Source: Labilibaculum sp. (GTDB taxonomy: Bacteria; Bacteroidota; Bacteroidia; Bacteroidales; Marinifilaceae). Taken from it: a stretch of 64,000 nt of DNA. The notes below the pieces were generated by a model. That model was not told the DNA's origin, searched no databases, and saw only the letters and a program-made list of their open reading frames with translations. Numbering within the stretch: position 1 is the stretch's first letter; each line of letters opens with the position of its first letter. This document shows positions 48,934-58,703 of the stretch, piece by piece. Both the position numbers and the translations under genes were made by a program. The DNA is taken from the NCBI GenBank assembly GCA_016342745.1, contig JAEINT010000010.1:124001-188000 (forward strand), written 5' to 3'.

Positions 48934-51525
48934 TTAAAATTTATAAGAATAGCTTACACTTGGCAAAAAAGAGAATAAACTTATCTTTTTTATGCTGTAT
49001 TGTTTTGATCCTTGTTCGTTAACTTCTTCTTTGATGTAAGCGTAATTTGCATTTTGCCTATTGTAAAGGTTATTTATACTGATGTTCCAAGTTCTAATCC
49101 CATGTTTCTTAAATTTTCTAAAATTGATTGAAAAATCCATTCTATGATATTCGGGTAATCTAATTCCATTTCTTTTCGAAAAGATAGGTGTGGAATTAAT
49201 CGAGCCAGAATCGTAAGGGGATATGGAAGCAATATTGGTAGCAGATAAGGTTATAGGTAATCCACTTCCGTAAAACCAAGAAACTGAACAGTCTACTTTC
49301 TTACTTAGTTTTTGGTTGATGTTAATCGAAAAATCATGGCGTCGATCGTAAGGGGAAGCAAATGTTTTACCTCCATTAATTACAGGGTATTTTACAAATG
49401 ATTTAGAAATTGTATAAGCTGCATTTCCTGTTGTACTTCCTCTTGTTTTGCTTAAATTAAATTCCAATCCACGACTCCAACCTTTTCCTGATTCAACAGC
49501 TTGTTCCCAGTTGGTATAAGTATTTTGAAAATAAGAATCATCGCTTAATTCGAGTATGTTACGTGATAATTTGGAGTAATATTCCGCAGAAAGCTTTACG
49601 GATTGAGAAAAAGAATAATTTGTGCCAGCAGTGTATTGAAAGGAGTCAATTGGTTTTATTTTGCTGGTTACGGGTAACCACAAATCTGTTGGTAAACTAA
49701 GCGAACTTGTTCTTACCATATGAAGGTATTGCGTCATCTGAGAAAAACTGCCTGTAATTGACCATTTTGGTTTAAGAAAATATTGGGCACTTAATCTTGG
49801 TTCAACAGTAGAGTAATAGGTTCCTTCAACAATAAAACTGCTCCATCTTGCTCCCATATTTAAAAGGAACTTTTTACCAAATTGAATTTGTCCTTCACCA
49901 TATAAAATCATTTCTTTTGATGTGATTACCTCATCAGTAGAAGTATTTTGTTCATTTTGATTGTTGTTTCGATAAAGTTCACTACCAGGCTTGGTATGAT
50001 GCAAGGAGGCTTCCATCCCAAATTTAAGGTAGTGTTTAGCGTCTGGAATCCAATCAAATTCTGATTTAACAGAAAAATCGCGAATACCAGATTTAAAGCG
50101 GTAATTGTAGTTTTCAAGATAATCTTCATTCTCATCCCGTAAGGATTTCTTATCCTTTGCGATAAAAGTGTACCTGCTTAAAATTAAAGTGGTATTACCG
50201 AATAGATGATTGTTATATATGTGGTTCCATCTAAGTGAATTGGTGAAGTTTCCCCAGCCGATCTTATTTTCAGATTTTTCCTTATTGTCAGCAGTAAGTT
50301 GCTCTATATTTTTAGCTTTAAGTAGGTCTCCTCCCCAATAAGTGCTAAAAAATAATTTGTCGCGCTGAGAGAATTTATGCGTTAGTTTAAAATTCAAATC
50401 TCCAAAATAATAGCCAGCATTTACATCTGTATCAGATAATTCAAGAATTCCATTTAATAATAAATCTAGATAGGAACGACGTAGGGAAAGGTTAAACGTA
50501 GTTTTGTTCTTTTTGATTGGACCATGCAGATTGAATTTCGCGGTAAGCAATCCTATACTAAAATCACCACCTATTTTTTTTGAATTTCCATCTTTCATTC
50601 TGATGTCCAAAACCGAGGATGCCCTTCCTCCATAATGCGCTGGAAATCCACCTTTAATCATTTTCACATGCTTAATTGCATCAGGGTTAAAAACAGAAAA
50701 CAATCCAAGTAAATGAGAGGAGTAGTAAACAGGTACATCATCTAACAAAATTAAATTTTGATCATGTGAGCCATTGCGCACAATAAACCCTCCTAATCCT
50801 TCATTTGAGGATTGAACCCCGGGAAATTGTATCAGGCTTTTAAAAAGGTCACTTTCTCCAAGTACACCCGAATTTTTCATTTGTTCTGAACTTAAAGAAC
50901 TTGTACTCACAAACTGATGATTGATATTGTTGCCTTTTTTATTCGCAATTACCTTTATTTCGTTCAGAATCGTTCTTGGTTCTAACTCAATGTTGATACT
51001 TGTATCCTTAACTGGATTTATATTGATGGAGTAATCTTGGTAACCAACATATGAGATTTGTAATTTGTATGCTTTTTTACGGAGAGAGAAACTATAGAAA
51101 CCAAAATTATTACTGATTGTCCCAGATCGATCCTCTAAATTAATAATACTTGCATTGATTAGAGATTCTCCCGTTGCAGCATCCGTTACAAAGCCACTAA
51201 TGCTATATCTACGATCAGAAGGGGGAATGCCAACAAAAAATATTTTGTTGCCTTTTGAGACAATTTTGAAGGCTTTTTTATCGATGATCTCGTTCAAGAA
51301 ATATTTAAGGCTTCCAGTTAATGCCGGCAGTTCGATATACTGCTTTGTATTCAATTCACTGGTGTAGCTAAATTCAATGTTCGTTTGCTTGCTAATTTCT
51401 TCTAGTAAAACATCTAATGGATAAGTTACATCCTCAAAAAAGAGCATTTTTGCTAGCTTAGAATCCTGACATAGGGCTGAGAAGGAAAGGAGTAAGGAAG
51501 AGATAAGGACTAGTAAAATTCTCAT
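48934..51525 (-). CDS. TonB-dependent outer-membrane receptor with STN and carboxypeptidase-regulatory domains
   Basis: An 863-residue receptor: signal peptide (ending SALCQ), STN secretin/TonB N-terminal domain (about 28-100, YPLDVLLEEISKQTNIEFSY), a CarboxypepD_reg-like domain (108-190, YSISGFVTDAATGESLINAS), plug (about 205-310 with GGFIVRNGSHDQNLILLDD), and a 22-strand-type beta barrel ending in the aromatic YSYKF. The STN domain usually signals through a FecR protein to an ECF sigma factor; such a pair lies just upstream at 53436-55063. The ligand is unknown. There is no SusD partner. Confidence 0.92.
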   Translation of the reverse strand: MRILLVLISSLLLSFSALCQDSKLAKMLFFEDVTYPLDVLLEEISKQTNIEFSYTSELNTKQYIELPALTGSLKYFLNEIIDKKAFKIVSKGNKIFFVGIPPSDRRYSISGFVTDAATGESLINASIINLEDRSGTISNNFGFYSFSLRKKAYKLQISYVGYQDYSININPVKDTSINIELEPRTILNEIKVIANKKGNNINHQFVSTSSLSSEQMKNSGVLGESDLFKSLIQFPGVQSSNEGLGGFIVRNGSHDQNLILLDDVPVYYSSHLLGLFSVFNPDAIKHVKMIKGGFPAHYGGRASSVLDIRMKDGNSKKIGGDFSIGLLTAKFNLHGPIKKNKTTFNLSLRRSYLDLLLNGILELSDTDVNAGYYFGDLNFKLTHKFSQRDKLFFSTYWGGDLLKAKNIEQLTADNKEKSENKIGWGNFTNSLRWNHIYNNHLFGNTTLILSRYTFIAKDKKSLRDENEDYLENYNYRFKSGIRDFSVKSEFDWIPDAKHYLKFGMEASLHHTKPGSELYRNNNQNEQNTSTDEVITSKEMILYGEGQIQFGKKFLLNMGARWSSFIVEGTYYSTVEPRLSAQYFLKPKWSITGSFSQMTQYLHMVRTSSLSLPTDLWLPVTSKIKPIDSFQYTAGTNYSFSQSVKLSAEYYSKLSRNILELSDDSYFQNTYTNWEQAVESGKGWSRGLEFNLSKTRGSTTGNAAYTISKSFVKYPVINGGKTFASPYDRRHDFSININQKLSKKVDCSVSWFYGSGLPITLSATNIASISPYDSGSINSTPIFSKRNGIRLPEYHRMDFSINFRKFKKHGIRTWNISINNLYNRQNANYAYIKEEVNEQGSKQYSIKKISLFSFLPSVSYSYKF

Positions 51526-51586
51526 ATTAGCGAACAGGTTCGGGATAAATTCAGAGTAAATTTAAGCAATGTACTCCTAAACAACA

Positions 51587-51612
51587 ATAGGAAGCCCAAA
51601 GGCTTCCTTATT
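51587..51612 (-). terminator. Terminator of the ECF-FecR operon
   Basis: AATAGGAAGCC-CAAA-GGCTTCCTTATT, just after the last gene of the operon (ends 51670) and before the receptor gene, giving the receptor its own promoter. Confidence 0.75.
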
Positions 51613-51669
51613 ATTGTCTTGATATGCTAACTCCAGTTTTGGAGTTGTAAGTAAATGTATAGTTGAAAA

Positions 51670-52125
51670 TTAATTTACTTTCTTAAAGATATATCTGGTA
51701 ATGTAAATTCCTTTTCCGTCTCCTTTTCCACTATCACTTTCTACACCACTGGTAACAAATGCTAGTTCCCAACCCTCGGCGCATAATTTGTTAATTTTTG
51801 AAGAGGTTAAAGCATCATTTGAAGCTATGTTCTGGAAATTGATACCTGCAATACTATAAAAATTTAGCAATTTGGTTTCTGCAAATAAAGATACTTTCGC
51901 ATCAGAACGTTTAACATCTTTTTGCTTGCTTTTTTTACCATCGGTTCTTTCTGTAGTAAAATTTTCTGCATCAATACCGCTTTTTTCTTCAATTAATCTA
52001 GACCGTCCTATCCCCATTGGAACGATTGATTCTACTGATGTAATTACTTTGTACTGTACTGTTTGAGCTTGTGATTCTGAAATAAATCCAAATGCGATAA
52101 ACGCAATAAATAATAACTTTTTCAT
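51670..52125 (-). CDS. Secreted protein of unknown function
   Basis: A 151-residue protein with a signal peptide (ending SQAQ). The mature region starts TVQYKVITSVESIVPMG, has a basic spacer (TERTDGKKSKQKDVKRSD) and ends with a WELAFVTSGVE strand and YITRYIFKK, resembling the small DUF4177-type fold (EGWEL motif). It is the last gene of the sigma-FecR-DUF3575 transcript. Confidence 0.65.
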   Translation of the reverse strand: MKKLLFIAFIAFGFISESQAQTVQYKVITSVESIVPMGIGRSRLIEEKSGIDAENFTTERTDGKKSKQKDVKRSDAKVSLFAETKLLNFYSIAGINFQNIASNDALTSSKINKLCAEGWELAFVTSGVESDSGKGDGKGIYITRYIFKKVN

Positions 52126-52178
52126 TCTTTTAATTTGTGTTATTGTAATAGGTTAATTATTCTTTTTTTGTACTTGTT

Positions 52179-52868
52179 CTAGTAGAGATAAATCTCTTTT
52201 CTATCTTTTAAAATGATGATTTTCTTTCCTCCAGCATATTCATCTTCTTCATCCAAACGATATTTTTTTTCTCTTTCGATATGAATTGTTGCATTTCCTG
52301 GATAGAGTCGTCTTAAATCCTCTGCCTCAAAATAAATATATCGATCGCCTCTGTGATGTGTGCTTTCCGAAATACTTCTTCCAGATTGTTCAATGCTTAT
52401 GCTTAAACTTTCACTATTTTCAATAGGAGCGCCATCCCAATATATTTTTGCTGACGAACTAATGTCAATTTCATCTAAATCATGCGGAATTATTGTAAAG
52501 GCAATATCATCTGTATAAATGGTATTGAAGAAATCTTGATCCCAATTCTTATTGTAAAGAAAATCTACATCGGTAAACCCTCTACTTTTCCAATTATACT
52601 CATGAAATACTGGCCAATAATCGTGATGTCTTTCATTATTAAACCTGATATAAGCATCTTCCACCAGTTTGATATGAACACCAGAACTATTTCTTACTTT
52701 AAACTCGGCAGTTGCTGTTGTTTCGTTGTAATAATTGTCATACACCAGCTTGTACGATTGATAAACAGGTGTATCGTAAGCCAAATCATTAGAATTGACT
52801 TTTTCACAACTAATTAAACTAAGGCTAATTAATATGGCGAATAGGTATGTAAATAATTGTCGTGTCAT
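52179..52868 (-). CDS. Lipoprotein, unknown
   Basis: A 229-residue lipoprotein (lipobox LISC, Cys21). The mature part is rich in tyrosine and charged residues (RFNNERHHDYWPVFHEYNW, STHHRGDRYIYFEAEDL) and looks beta-sandwich-like. I recognise no family. It lies between the DUF3575 barrel gene and the 151-residue secreted protein in one operon. Confidence 0.65.
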   Translation of the reverse strand: MTRQLFTYLFAILISLSLISCEKVNSNDLAYDTPVYQSYKLVYDNYYNETTATAEFKVRNSSGVHIKLVEDAYIRFNNERHHDYWPVFHEYNWKSRGFTDVDFLYNKNWDQDFFNTIYTDDIAFTIIPHDLDEIDISSSAKIYWDGAPIENSESLSISIEQSGRSISESTHHRGDRYIYFEAEDLRRLYPGNATIHIEREKKYRLDEEDEYAGGKKIIILKDRKEIYLY

Positions 52869-52885
52869 AAGTCTAAATTTTAGTG

Positions 52886-53419
52886 TTAGAATGCAATTCC
52901 AACGGTTAATCCAGCTCTAAGGGTAAATCCATCCCAATTGCCTGTGTCAAAATCATCTTCAACTCCAGATTTTACATCTAATTCAGCATTTGTATAGGCT
53001 GGGCCAAAAAACCATTCGAAACTTACTCTTTCTTTAAAAATATATTGCTGACCGATTATTAAACCAGCTCCAATACTTTGCAAATTGGCCTTCGAATTAT
53101 CATCACTTGTTAAATCGTAATTTAAATACCTGGCATAAGGGGCAACAAAAAATCCTTTTGGTGCTGCCGATTCCGATAAATAGAAACGATATTCAGGTGT
53201 AATTCCAAAGCCTCTTACTTTGGTGTCATCAACTTTCGCGCCAGAATATATAAGCCCTAGTTGAAGACTGCTATTATCGTTCAGTTTTTGTTCAATAAAA
53301 AACGATCCTGTACGAACCAATGGACTTAGCAAATTTCCCTTTATTACAGTATTTTGTGCTTTTGTAAACGATATGCAGCCAAGCATCAGAAAAGCTATTA
53401 ATACAATTCTATTTTTCAT
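52886..53419 (-). CDS. DUF3575-like outer-membrane beta-barrel protein
   Basis: A signal peptide (MKNRIVLIAFLMLGCISFTKAQ split: hydrophobic core LIAFLML, end TKAQ) is followed by about eight amphipathic strands, with GFGITPEYRFYLSE and GFFVAPYARYLNYDL typical of DUF3575 or OmpW-like small barrels; the C-terminus ends in the hydrophobic LTVGIAF. ATG 53419 is preferred; 53449 would overlap the FecR gene by 14 bases. It belongs to the operon headed by the ECF sigma factor. Confidence 0.75.
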   Translation of the reverse strand: MKNRIVLIAFLMLGCISFTKAQNTVIKGNLLSPLVRTGSFFIEQKLNDNSSLQLGLIYSGAKVDDTKVRGFGITPEYRFYLSESAAPKGFFVAPYARYLNYDLTSDDNSKANLQSIGAGLIIGQQYIFKERVSFEWFFGPAYTNAELDVKSGVEDDFDTGNWDGFTLRAGLTVGIAF

Positions 53420-53435
53420 TTGTTCAATTTTAGAT

Positions 53436-54413
53436 TTAGTTATTTTCATCTGAAATTATTAGATGATTTCCCTTTTGTGAGACGTGAACCTTAAGGCCAA
53501 TTTTAAGTTCTTCAATTACCTTGTCGAGCTTTGCGTTGGTAAAGGTGTTGGTGTAAGTTAGCGTATCAATTTTAAGGCTCTTGTTGGTGATTTTTACACC
53601 ATAGTGTTGCTCAAGATCTGCAAAAACTTTTTTCATTGGTGTTTCTTTAAATACAAGAACACCAGTTTTCCATGATTTGTAGTTGAACTCCTTGTTTACC
53701 GATTCGCTAAGCTCTTGCTTTTGAATGATTCCTTTTTCACCTTTGGTTAGATAAACCAATTCACCAGTATTCTGATTTTTAAGGCTAACCTTACCCGAGT
53801 TTACACTCACAATTGTTGTTCCATCTGGTTTGTTGTTAACATTAAAGCTGGTACCAAGCACTTCAATGATAGCATCTCCAGATTTGATTATAAATGGTTT
53901 GTTAGGATTACGCTTAACTTGAAAGTAAGCTTCTCCTTCCAACTCTACATTTCTGATTTTTGAATTGAAATATTTAGGATAAATTATTTTACTCTTTTTG
54001 TTTAGAAATACTTCTGTGCCATCCGCCAAAAGAATTTGTTCTTTTTGCATGATTGCATGACTCTGAGCATATTTTCCAAAGCCAGGCGTGGTTTGATATA
54101 AATAAACCAAGCTAAGAGAAATTAATACCAGAACTGTTGCTGCGTATCGCATGACCAGTTTTGTAGTGTTTAACTTTCTACTTTTTCCTGATTTAGCTTT
54201 AATCATTTTCCAATCAGCTGCTTCATCAATTCTTTGAAATACTTCAATCTCTTTACTCGATTTCCATATTTTTAGCATCTTTTGAAAAATCTCTTCATTC
54301 TCAGGAGTAGCGTCGATCCAATTCTGGAAATTTAGCTTATCCTGATCTGTCGCTCTCTCTTCTAGTATTGCTACTAAAAGCTGTTCGTCGATATGTTGAT
54401 TGTTGTTCTTCAT
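53436..54413 (-). CDS. FecR-family anti-sigma factor
   Basis: A 325-residue inner-membrane regulator. The cytoplasmic N-terminus (1-85) binds the sigma factor, one membrane helix lies at about 90-105 (AATVLVLISLSLVYLY), and the periplasmic part has the FecR domain (LADGTEVFLNKKSKIIYP, VELEGEAYFQVKRNPNKPF, VLGTSFNVN) and a C-terminal DUF4974 (GVLVFKETPMKKVFADLEQHYG). It should relay a signal from a receptor STN domain to the sigma factor. Confidence 0.92.
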   Translation of the reverse strand: MKNNNQHIDEQLLVAILEERATDQDKLNFQNWIDATPENEEIFQKMLKIWKSSKEIEVFQRIDEAADWKMIKAKSGKSRKLNTTKLVMRYAATVLVLISLSLVYLYQTTPGFGKYAQSHAIMQKEQILLADGTEVFLNKKSKIIYPKYFNSKIRNVELEGEAYFQVKRNPNKPFIIKSGDAIIEVLGTSFNVNNKPDGTTIVSVNSGKVSLKNQNTGELVYLTKGEKGIIQKQELSESVNKEFNYKSWKTGVLVFKETPMKKVFADLEQHYGVKITNKSLKIDTLTYTNTFTNAKLDKVIEELKIGLKVHVSQKGNHLIISDENN

Positions 54414-54487
54414 TTTGCTGTTTCTAATAGTAAGACAAGTAAGTTTGCCATCACACGTATTCTAATTTGAAAAAAAATGCAAAAAAA

Positions 54488-55063
54488 TTATTTCAAGGCA
54501 TTTAAAAGGAAGATGATTAGAAGTTTTGCCATTGATGGGCCAATTTTAACTCGTAAGGTTTTTAGCGCTTTTGAGATTTGCGTTTCCACAGTTCTCTTCG
54601 AAATACCTAACTGATCAGCTATTTCCTGGTTGGTAAAACCATCAAAGCGATTTAGTTTGAAGATGCGTTGGCATTGTTCTGGCAGTTCATCTATCGCTTT
54701 AAAAATTTCATGTTCTAGTTCTGTTTGCTCAAGAATTTTATCTGCTTGCATGCTTACGCCTGAACTCAAATATTTAATGTTCTCGTGATGTGTTGCATGA
54801 TTTTTCCGCTGCTTAATGGTATTTAAGCAAGAATTGCGAACAGAAGTAAACAGATGTGCTTTAGCCGATGTGTGAATCTTAATTGAATCTTTATTATCGA
54901 AGAGTTTTACAAAAACGTCTTGAACAATTTCTCTTGAATCATCCAAATCTGTGAGGAATTTGTTTGCATAGGCGGTTAAAATAGAATAGTGCTCTTTAAA
55001 AAGTGCTTCTATATTTGCTTCTGTTAGCTTTTCGTATGAATGGTTTTGTAATGTGTCTTCCAT
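54488..55063 (-). CDS. ECF RNA polymerase sigma factor (Bacteroidetes family 1)
   Basis: A 191-residue sigma-70-type factor: region 2 (ALFKEHYSILTAYANKFL, REIVQDVFVKLFDNKD) and region 4 (LPEQCQRIFKLNRFDGFTNQ, IADQLGISKRTVETQISKAL). The C-terminal hydrophobic tail (LLIIFLLNALK) is frequent in this group. It heads an operon with fecR, DUF3575 and two secreted-protein genes. Confidence 0.92.
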   Translation of the reverse strand: MEDTLQNHSYEKLTEANIEALFKEHYSILTAYANKFLTDLDDSREIVQDVFVKLFDNKDSIKIHTSAKAHLFTSVRNSCLNTIKQRKNHATHHENIKYLSSGVSMQADKILEQTELEHEIFKAIDELPEQCQRIFKLNRFDGFTNQEIADQLGISKRTVETQISKALKTLRVKIGPSMAKLLIIFLLNALK

Positions 55064-55262
55064 TTATTCAGTAAAGAGTAGATTATGCATAATATAAAAA
55101 GGGAATTTAGCCTCTTTCTAATCAAAAGACAATTAAATGGCTTATAACACGTATGTGAAATCGAAAAAAAATGAAATTTTATTTGAATGGATGCTTAATG
55201 CGCCTTGTGGTTTTAGTATTTAGTCAATATTAGCGCTTGTTTATTAAGTGTTAACACTAAAA

Positions 55263-55294
55263 AAACCAAAGCGGATATGCTTTGGTTTCTTTTT
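55263..55294. terminator. Terminator
   Basis: AAACCAAAGC-GGATAT-GCTTTGGTTT followed by CTTTTTATA (plus) or preceded by an A-run that reads as T on the minus strand. It ends the membrane-protein gene at 55322. Confidence 0.88.
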
Positions 55295-55321
55295 ATATGT
55301 TGTTTCTACTATGCTTAATAA

Positions 55322-55846
55322 TTATGCTTTCCCAATATTCTTTTGATTTACTCGAATGATCCAATTAGATAAAGCTTTTGCATTTGTTAATAGGATATAG
55401 CCTAAGATATACTGTAATAGGGTAGCAACTGAAAAAGCAATAGATGGATTACTTTGCGGATGAATACTGGTAAACTGACTTACTATTTGAGTAATGCTAG
55501 ATACAAAACTAGAGAATTTGAAAATTAGAATAATTAAACCCAAAATCATTAATGAAATCTCTAATACCTTGCTGTAGTTCAAATCAAAAGAAAGATTAAT
55601 GTCAAAATCATTTTTACAGATTTTACGAGCAATTTTAGTGGATTTAAAAATCAACAAATATCCAATAACGAATACCAATAGGCTAAATCCTATAAATATT
55701 CCAAGCCCTGTGTAATTTGTATTATTAGCTTCTACAGTTGCCATAAGTCGCAAGTAATGGAAATTTTGCAAATATAAAATTGCTGAAGCAATAATGTAGA
55801 ATCCAAATATTTTAAGAGCTAAGTCAATAATGTCAGATTTTTTCAT
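55322..55846 (-). CDS. Four-helix membrane protein, unknown
   Basis: A 174-residue protein with four membrane helices (about 8-28, 44-66, 96-120 and 136-152) and a basic C-terminus. The last part, IAFSVATLLQYILGYILL, is strongly hydrophobic. No family recognised and no polar signature within the helices. Single gene with its own terminator. Confidence 0.68.
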   Translation of the reverse strand: MKKSDIIDLALKIFGFYIIASAILYLQNFHYLRLMATVEANNTNYTGLGIFIGFSLLVFVIGYLLIFKSTKIARKICKNDFDINLSFDLNYSKVLEISLMILGLIILIFKFSSFVSSITQIVSQFTSIHPQSNPSIAFSVATLLQYILGYILLTNAKALSNWIIRVNQKNIGKA

Positions 55847-55978
55847 TTATAGATTGTTTAGGGTTATTAATTAATTAAAATTAAACAAATAGTTTAACTA
55901 TTTATGAATCTATGTTAAAAGAATGTTTCTATATTATGACTTCTTTCGTTTTGTATTGAGCTAAATTTATTATGCATA

Positions 55979-56008
55979 AAAAAAGGCCTTGCAATAATGC
56001 AAAGCCTT
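55979..56008 (-). terminator. Terminator of the DUF819 gene
   Basis: On the minus strand: AAGGC-TT-TGCA-ttat-TGCA-AG-GCCTT followed by TTTTTT, about 29 bases after the stop. Confidence 0.85.
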
Positions 56009-56036
56009 AAGATCAGAAATATGATTTCTGTATGTT

Positions 56037-57206
56037 TTAGGTAAGGTAAATAGCAATTGAAACACCAATAAAGGTTCCTATGATATAACCTAATATGCCA
56101 ACCAGAATTGCAGGAGTTACTAATTTCTTTTGTCCCATAGAGGCAGCCATTGGTGCTGCAACCGAAGGGCCCATAATATTCGCAGCTGAAGAAATAACTA
56201 CTTCGTAAACATCTAATTTAAAGAGTTTTGCTAAGGCCATCATAAATAAGAAATGGAAGATCATAATCGTTAAGTAAAAGCCTAATACTGCTGGGCCTAT
56301 ACTAAAAATTTGTGTCATGTTAGTAGCGGCACCAATTACAGCTAAAAAGATGTACATCATCCACAAGCCAAGTGAGAATGCGGTATCTTCCAAAGGTTTT
56401 AATCTTTTTGGGAACAGGTTCGCAGCAAGCACCGCTAAAACGGTAATTACGAGTATGCTTAAGTTTAGTTTTGTGTGCAATAGACTTTGAAGGTATGGAG
56501 CTAAAAGGTTCCCCAATCCAGCTATAAGTGCAGCAATAAATACTGAAACAGCTATTCGTTCTAAAGTCATCGGAAATTTAGCTTTTTCTATTGCTTTAGT
56601 GTCTTCAATTTCATTTTCCTTTTTTGGTTTAACGAAGAAACGTGCCAGAAATAGGAGAGAAGGTGTTAGAAATAGAAACAGTGTATACAAGTTGGATACA
56701 AAATTGTCTACTGCAATTGTTGCTGTAAAGAGTGGGTTAGTGCTAAAATTTAAGATTTCAGCTGCAGCAATAAAATTTACACTACCTCCAATTAATGTAG
56801 CGGCAATTACACCTGCAGTATTTCCAGAATCTGCTCCTAAATCGATAAATGAATATGCAATAAAGCAGCCTATCACAATACCAATTGCTCCTAAGGTATA
56901 CGCAACAAGCAGTTTACCACTTTCTTTTACAATTTTTAGAATGTTGGAGCTAAAAAGCAACATGGGAATAGAAATTGGAATAAAGTAGGAGAATACCATT
57001 TCGTACACATCTACTTTTATGGTAGGGTTAGATGCTACAGGTACCACGCCAGCCATTGCTAATAATGACATGGATATCATGGTAACTAGAATTCCAGATA
57101 GTTTTCCAAACCATTTTTTGTGTTCAGAATAAAGACCAAAAGCCGCAGCTCCTGCTACCACGAAGAACAAAACCAAATTGTTTTCGGGAGAGATTAGTGA
57201 TTGCAT
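56037..57206 (-). CDS. DUF819-family membrane protein
   Basis: A 389-residue integral membrane protein with about ten helices. DUF819 marks: GGSVNFIAAAEIL, AVDNFVSNLYTLFLF, and the C-terminal SSAANIMGPSVAAPMAASMG. The fold resembles a sodium-dependent or carboxylate-type transporter, but no substrate is known. A promoter of the consensus type lies right upstream. Confidence 0.85.
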   Translation of the reverse strand: MQSLISPENNLVLFFVVAGAAAFGLYSEHKKWFGKLSGILVTMISMSLLAMAGVVPVASNPTIKVDVYEMVFSYFIPISIPMLLFSSNILKIVKESGKLLVAYTLGAIGIVIGCFIAYSFIDLGADSGNTAGVIAATLIGGSVNFIAAAEILNFSTNPLFTATIAVDNFVSNLYTLFLFLTPSLLFLARFFVKPKKENEIEDTKAIEKAKFPMTLERIAVSVFIAALIAGLGNLLAPYLQSLLHTKLNLSILVITVLAVLAANLFPKRLKPLEDTAFSLGLWMMYIFLAVIGAATNMTQIFSIGPAVLGFYLTIMIFHFLFMMALAKLFKLDVYEVVISSAANIMGPSVAAPMAASMGQKKLVTPAILVGILGYIIGTFIGVSIAIYLT

Positions 57207-57231
57207 AGGTGTTTGTTTAGATTATGAGAAA

Positions 57232-57263
57232 CGAATATATTTCGATTTTTGCCGAAAAGCAAA
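57232..57263 (-). promoter_or_regulatory. Promoter of the DUF819 gene
   Basis: On the minus strand: TTTG (57263-57260), 20-base spacer, TATATTCG (57239-57232), one mismatch from TAnnTTTG. Confidence 0.55.
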
Positions 57264-57292
57264 GAAGCAGTAATAAAAATGAGATGTTAAAA

Positions 57293-57328
57293 AAAGAACC
57301 TCAAATTCGTGTGATTTTGAGGTTCTTT
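57293..57328 (-). terminator. Terminator of the DEAD helicase gene
   Basis: A 13-bp stem AAAGAACCTCAAA / TTTGAGGTTCTTT with T-run on the minus strand, directly after the helicase stop. Confidence 0.88.
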
Positions 57329-57336
57329 CTGAGCTA

Positions 57337-58611
57337 TTATTTTTTCTTCTTCTTTGGTTTCTTAACCGCCTTCTTTTTAGCGTTTTTCTTTTTTGGAGTT
57401 TGCATGAAGTCTTCTGCTTCATCCATCAGTTCTTTCAAGCTTTTAGAATAATCTTCCGAGAAATCAATGGTGGCAGTATATTCTCCCTTAGAGATATCCA
57501 TTACTTGAATTTCTGTTCCTGTATATTCTTGTATATCTGTTAGTAAATTTTGTTCTTCTTCAGGACAGCAAAATGAAATCGCCAACCCTTTTTGAACTCC
57601 ACGACCAGTTCTACCTACACGGTGAACGTAATTTTCTGCCACATCTGGCATATCGTAGTTTACCACATAATCTACATTTGCGATATCGATACCACGTGCA
57701 CTTACATCTGTTGCAATTAAAACTTTAACTTTACCTGATTTGAAAGCCTCTAGAGCAAGCAAACGATCATCTTGGTTACGATCTCCATGAATCGTTTGGC
57801 TGATAATATCAACCCGTTCCATAGCTTTATGAACTCTTTCAGCTCTAATTTTTGTACGTACAAAAACAAGAATCTTACTGTCGATATGCTCTTTTATTAA
57901 GCGCTCTAAAAAGAAGCGTTTATCATCCATACTAACAAAAGCAACTCCATGTTCTACATTCTTTGAAACAGGATCTTTTGGAGAAATTTGGATGCGAATA
58001 GCACTTCTAACAAGCGAATAGGCAAGTTTTTTAATTTTAGGAGTGATCGTAGCCGAAAAAAACAAGGTTTGACGTTTCTTAGGAAGATATCGTATTAAAT
58101 CTTGAATGTCTTTAATAAAACCTAAATCCAACATGTGATCGGCTTCATCGAGAACTAAAGTTTCAACTTTGTCCAAATAAATATGACCTTGACTAACTAA
58201 ATCGAACATTCTTCCAGGTGTGGTAATAAGAATATCAATGCCGTCTTCCAAACTTGCAATCTGAGGAGCTTGTTCTACGCCGCCAAAAACACAAAAACTT
58301 GTCACCTTTGTATGTTTGCCAAGTTCTTGAAAAACTTCTGTAATTTGAATGGCAAGCTCACGAGTAGGCACCATAACAACGCATTTGATCTCTTCGCTGC
58401 GTCTACTTTTTTTGCTTTTATGCAATTTGTCTATAATAGGAATTGCAAAAGCAGCTGTTTTTCCGGTACCAGTTTGGGCAATAGCCAGCACATCTTCACC
58501 TCTTACAATTGGAGGTATAGCTTTGTATTGAATATCGGTAGGTCTGTTAAAACCTAAACCTTCTAAATTCTTCTTGATATCTGGGGAAAAACTATATTGA
58601 CTAAATTTCAT
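57337..58611 (-). CDS. DEAD-box RNA helicase (RhlE-like)
   Basis: A 424-residue ATP-dependent RNA helicase. Motifs in order: Q motif GFNRPTDIQYKAIP, motif I AQTGTGKT, Ia PTRELAI, Ib TPGR, II LDEADHML, III SAT, IV VFVRTK, V TDVSARGID and VI HRVGRTGR. The C-terminal ~25 residues are a lysine-rich tail (KKKNAKKKAVKKPKKKKK) likely to bind RNA. Such helicases help ribosome assembly or RNA turnover in the cold. A -7-like TATCTTTG lies upstream. Confidence 0.94.
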   Translation of the reverse strand: MKFSQYSFSPDIKKNLEGLGFNRPTDIQYKAIPPIVRGEDVLAIAQTGTGKTAAFAIPIIDKLHKSKKSRRSEEIKCVVMVPTRELAIQITEVFQELGKHTKVTSFCVFGGVEQAPQIASLEDGIDILITTPGRMFDLVSQGHIYLDKVETLVLDEADHMLDLGFIKDIQDLIRYLPKKRQTLFFSATITPKIKKLAYSLVRSAIRIQISPKDPVSKNVEHGVAFVSMDDKRFFLERLIKEHIDSKILVFVRTKIRAERVHKAMERVDIISQTIHGDRNQDDRLLALEAFKSGKVKVLIATDVSARGIDIANVDYVVNYDMPDVAENYVHRVGRTGRGVQKGLAISFCCPEEEQNLLTDIQEYTGTEIQVMDISKGEYTATIDFSEDYSKSLKELMDEAEDFMQTPKKKNAKKKAVKKPKKKKK

Positions 58612-58703
58612 TTTTTGTATTCAGATGATTTATCGCACAAAGATAGGTCTAAAATATGATTTTGTGGAATGCTTTACAATCTTGATGAGTATCCTTTTTC
58701 GAT

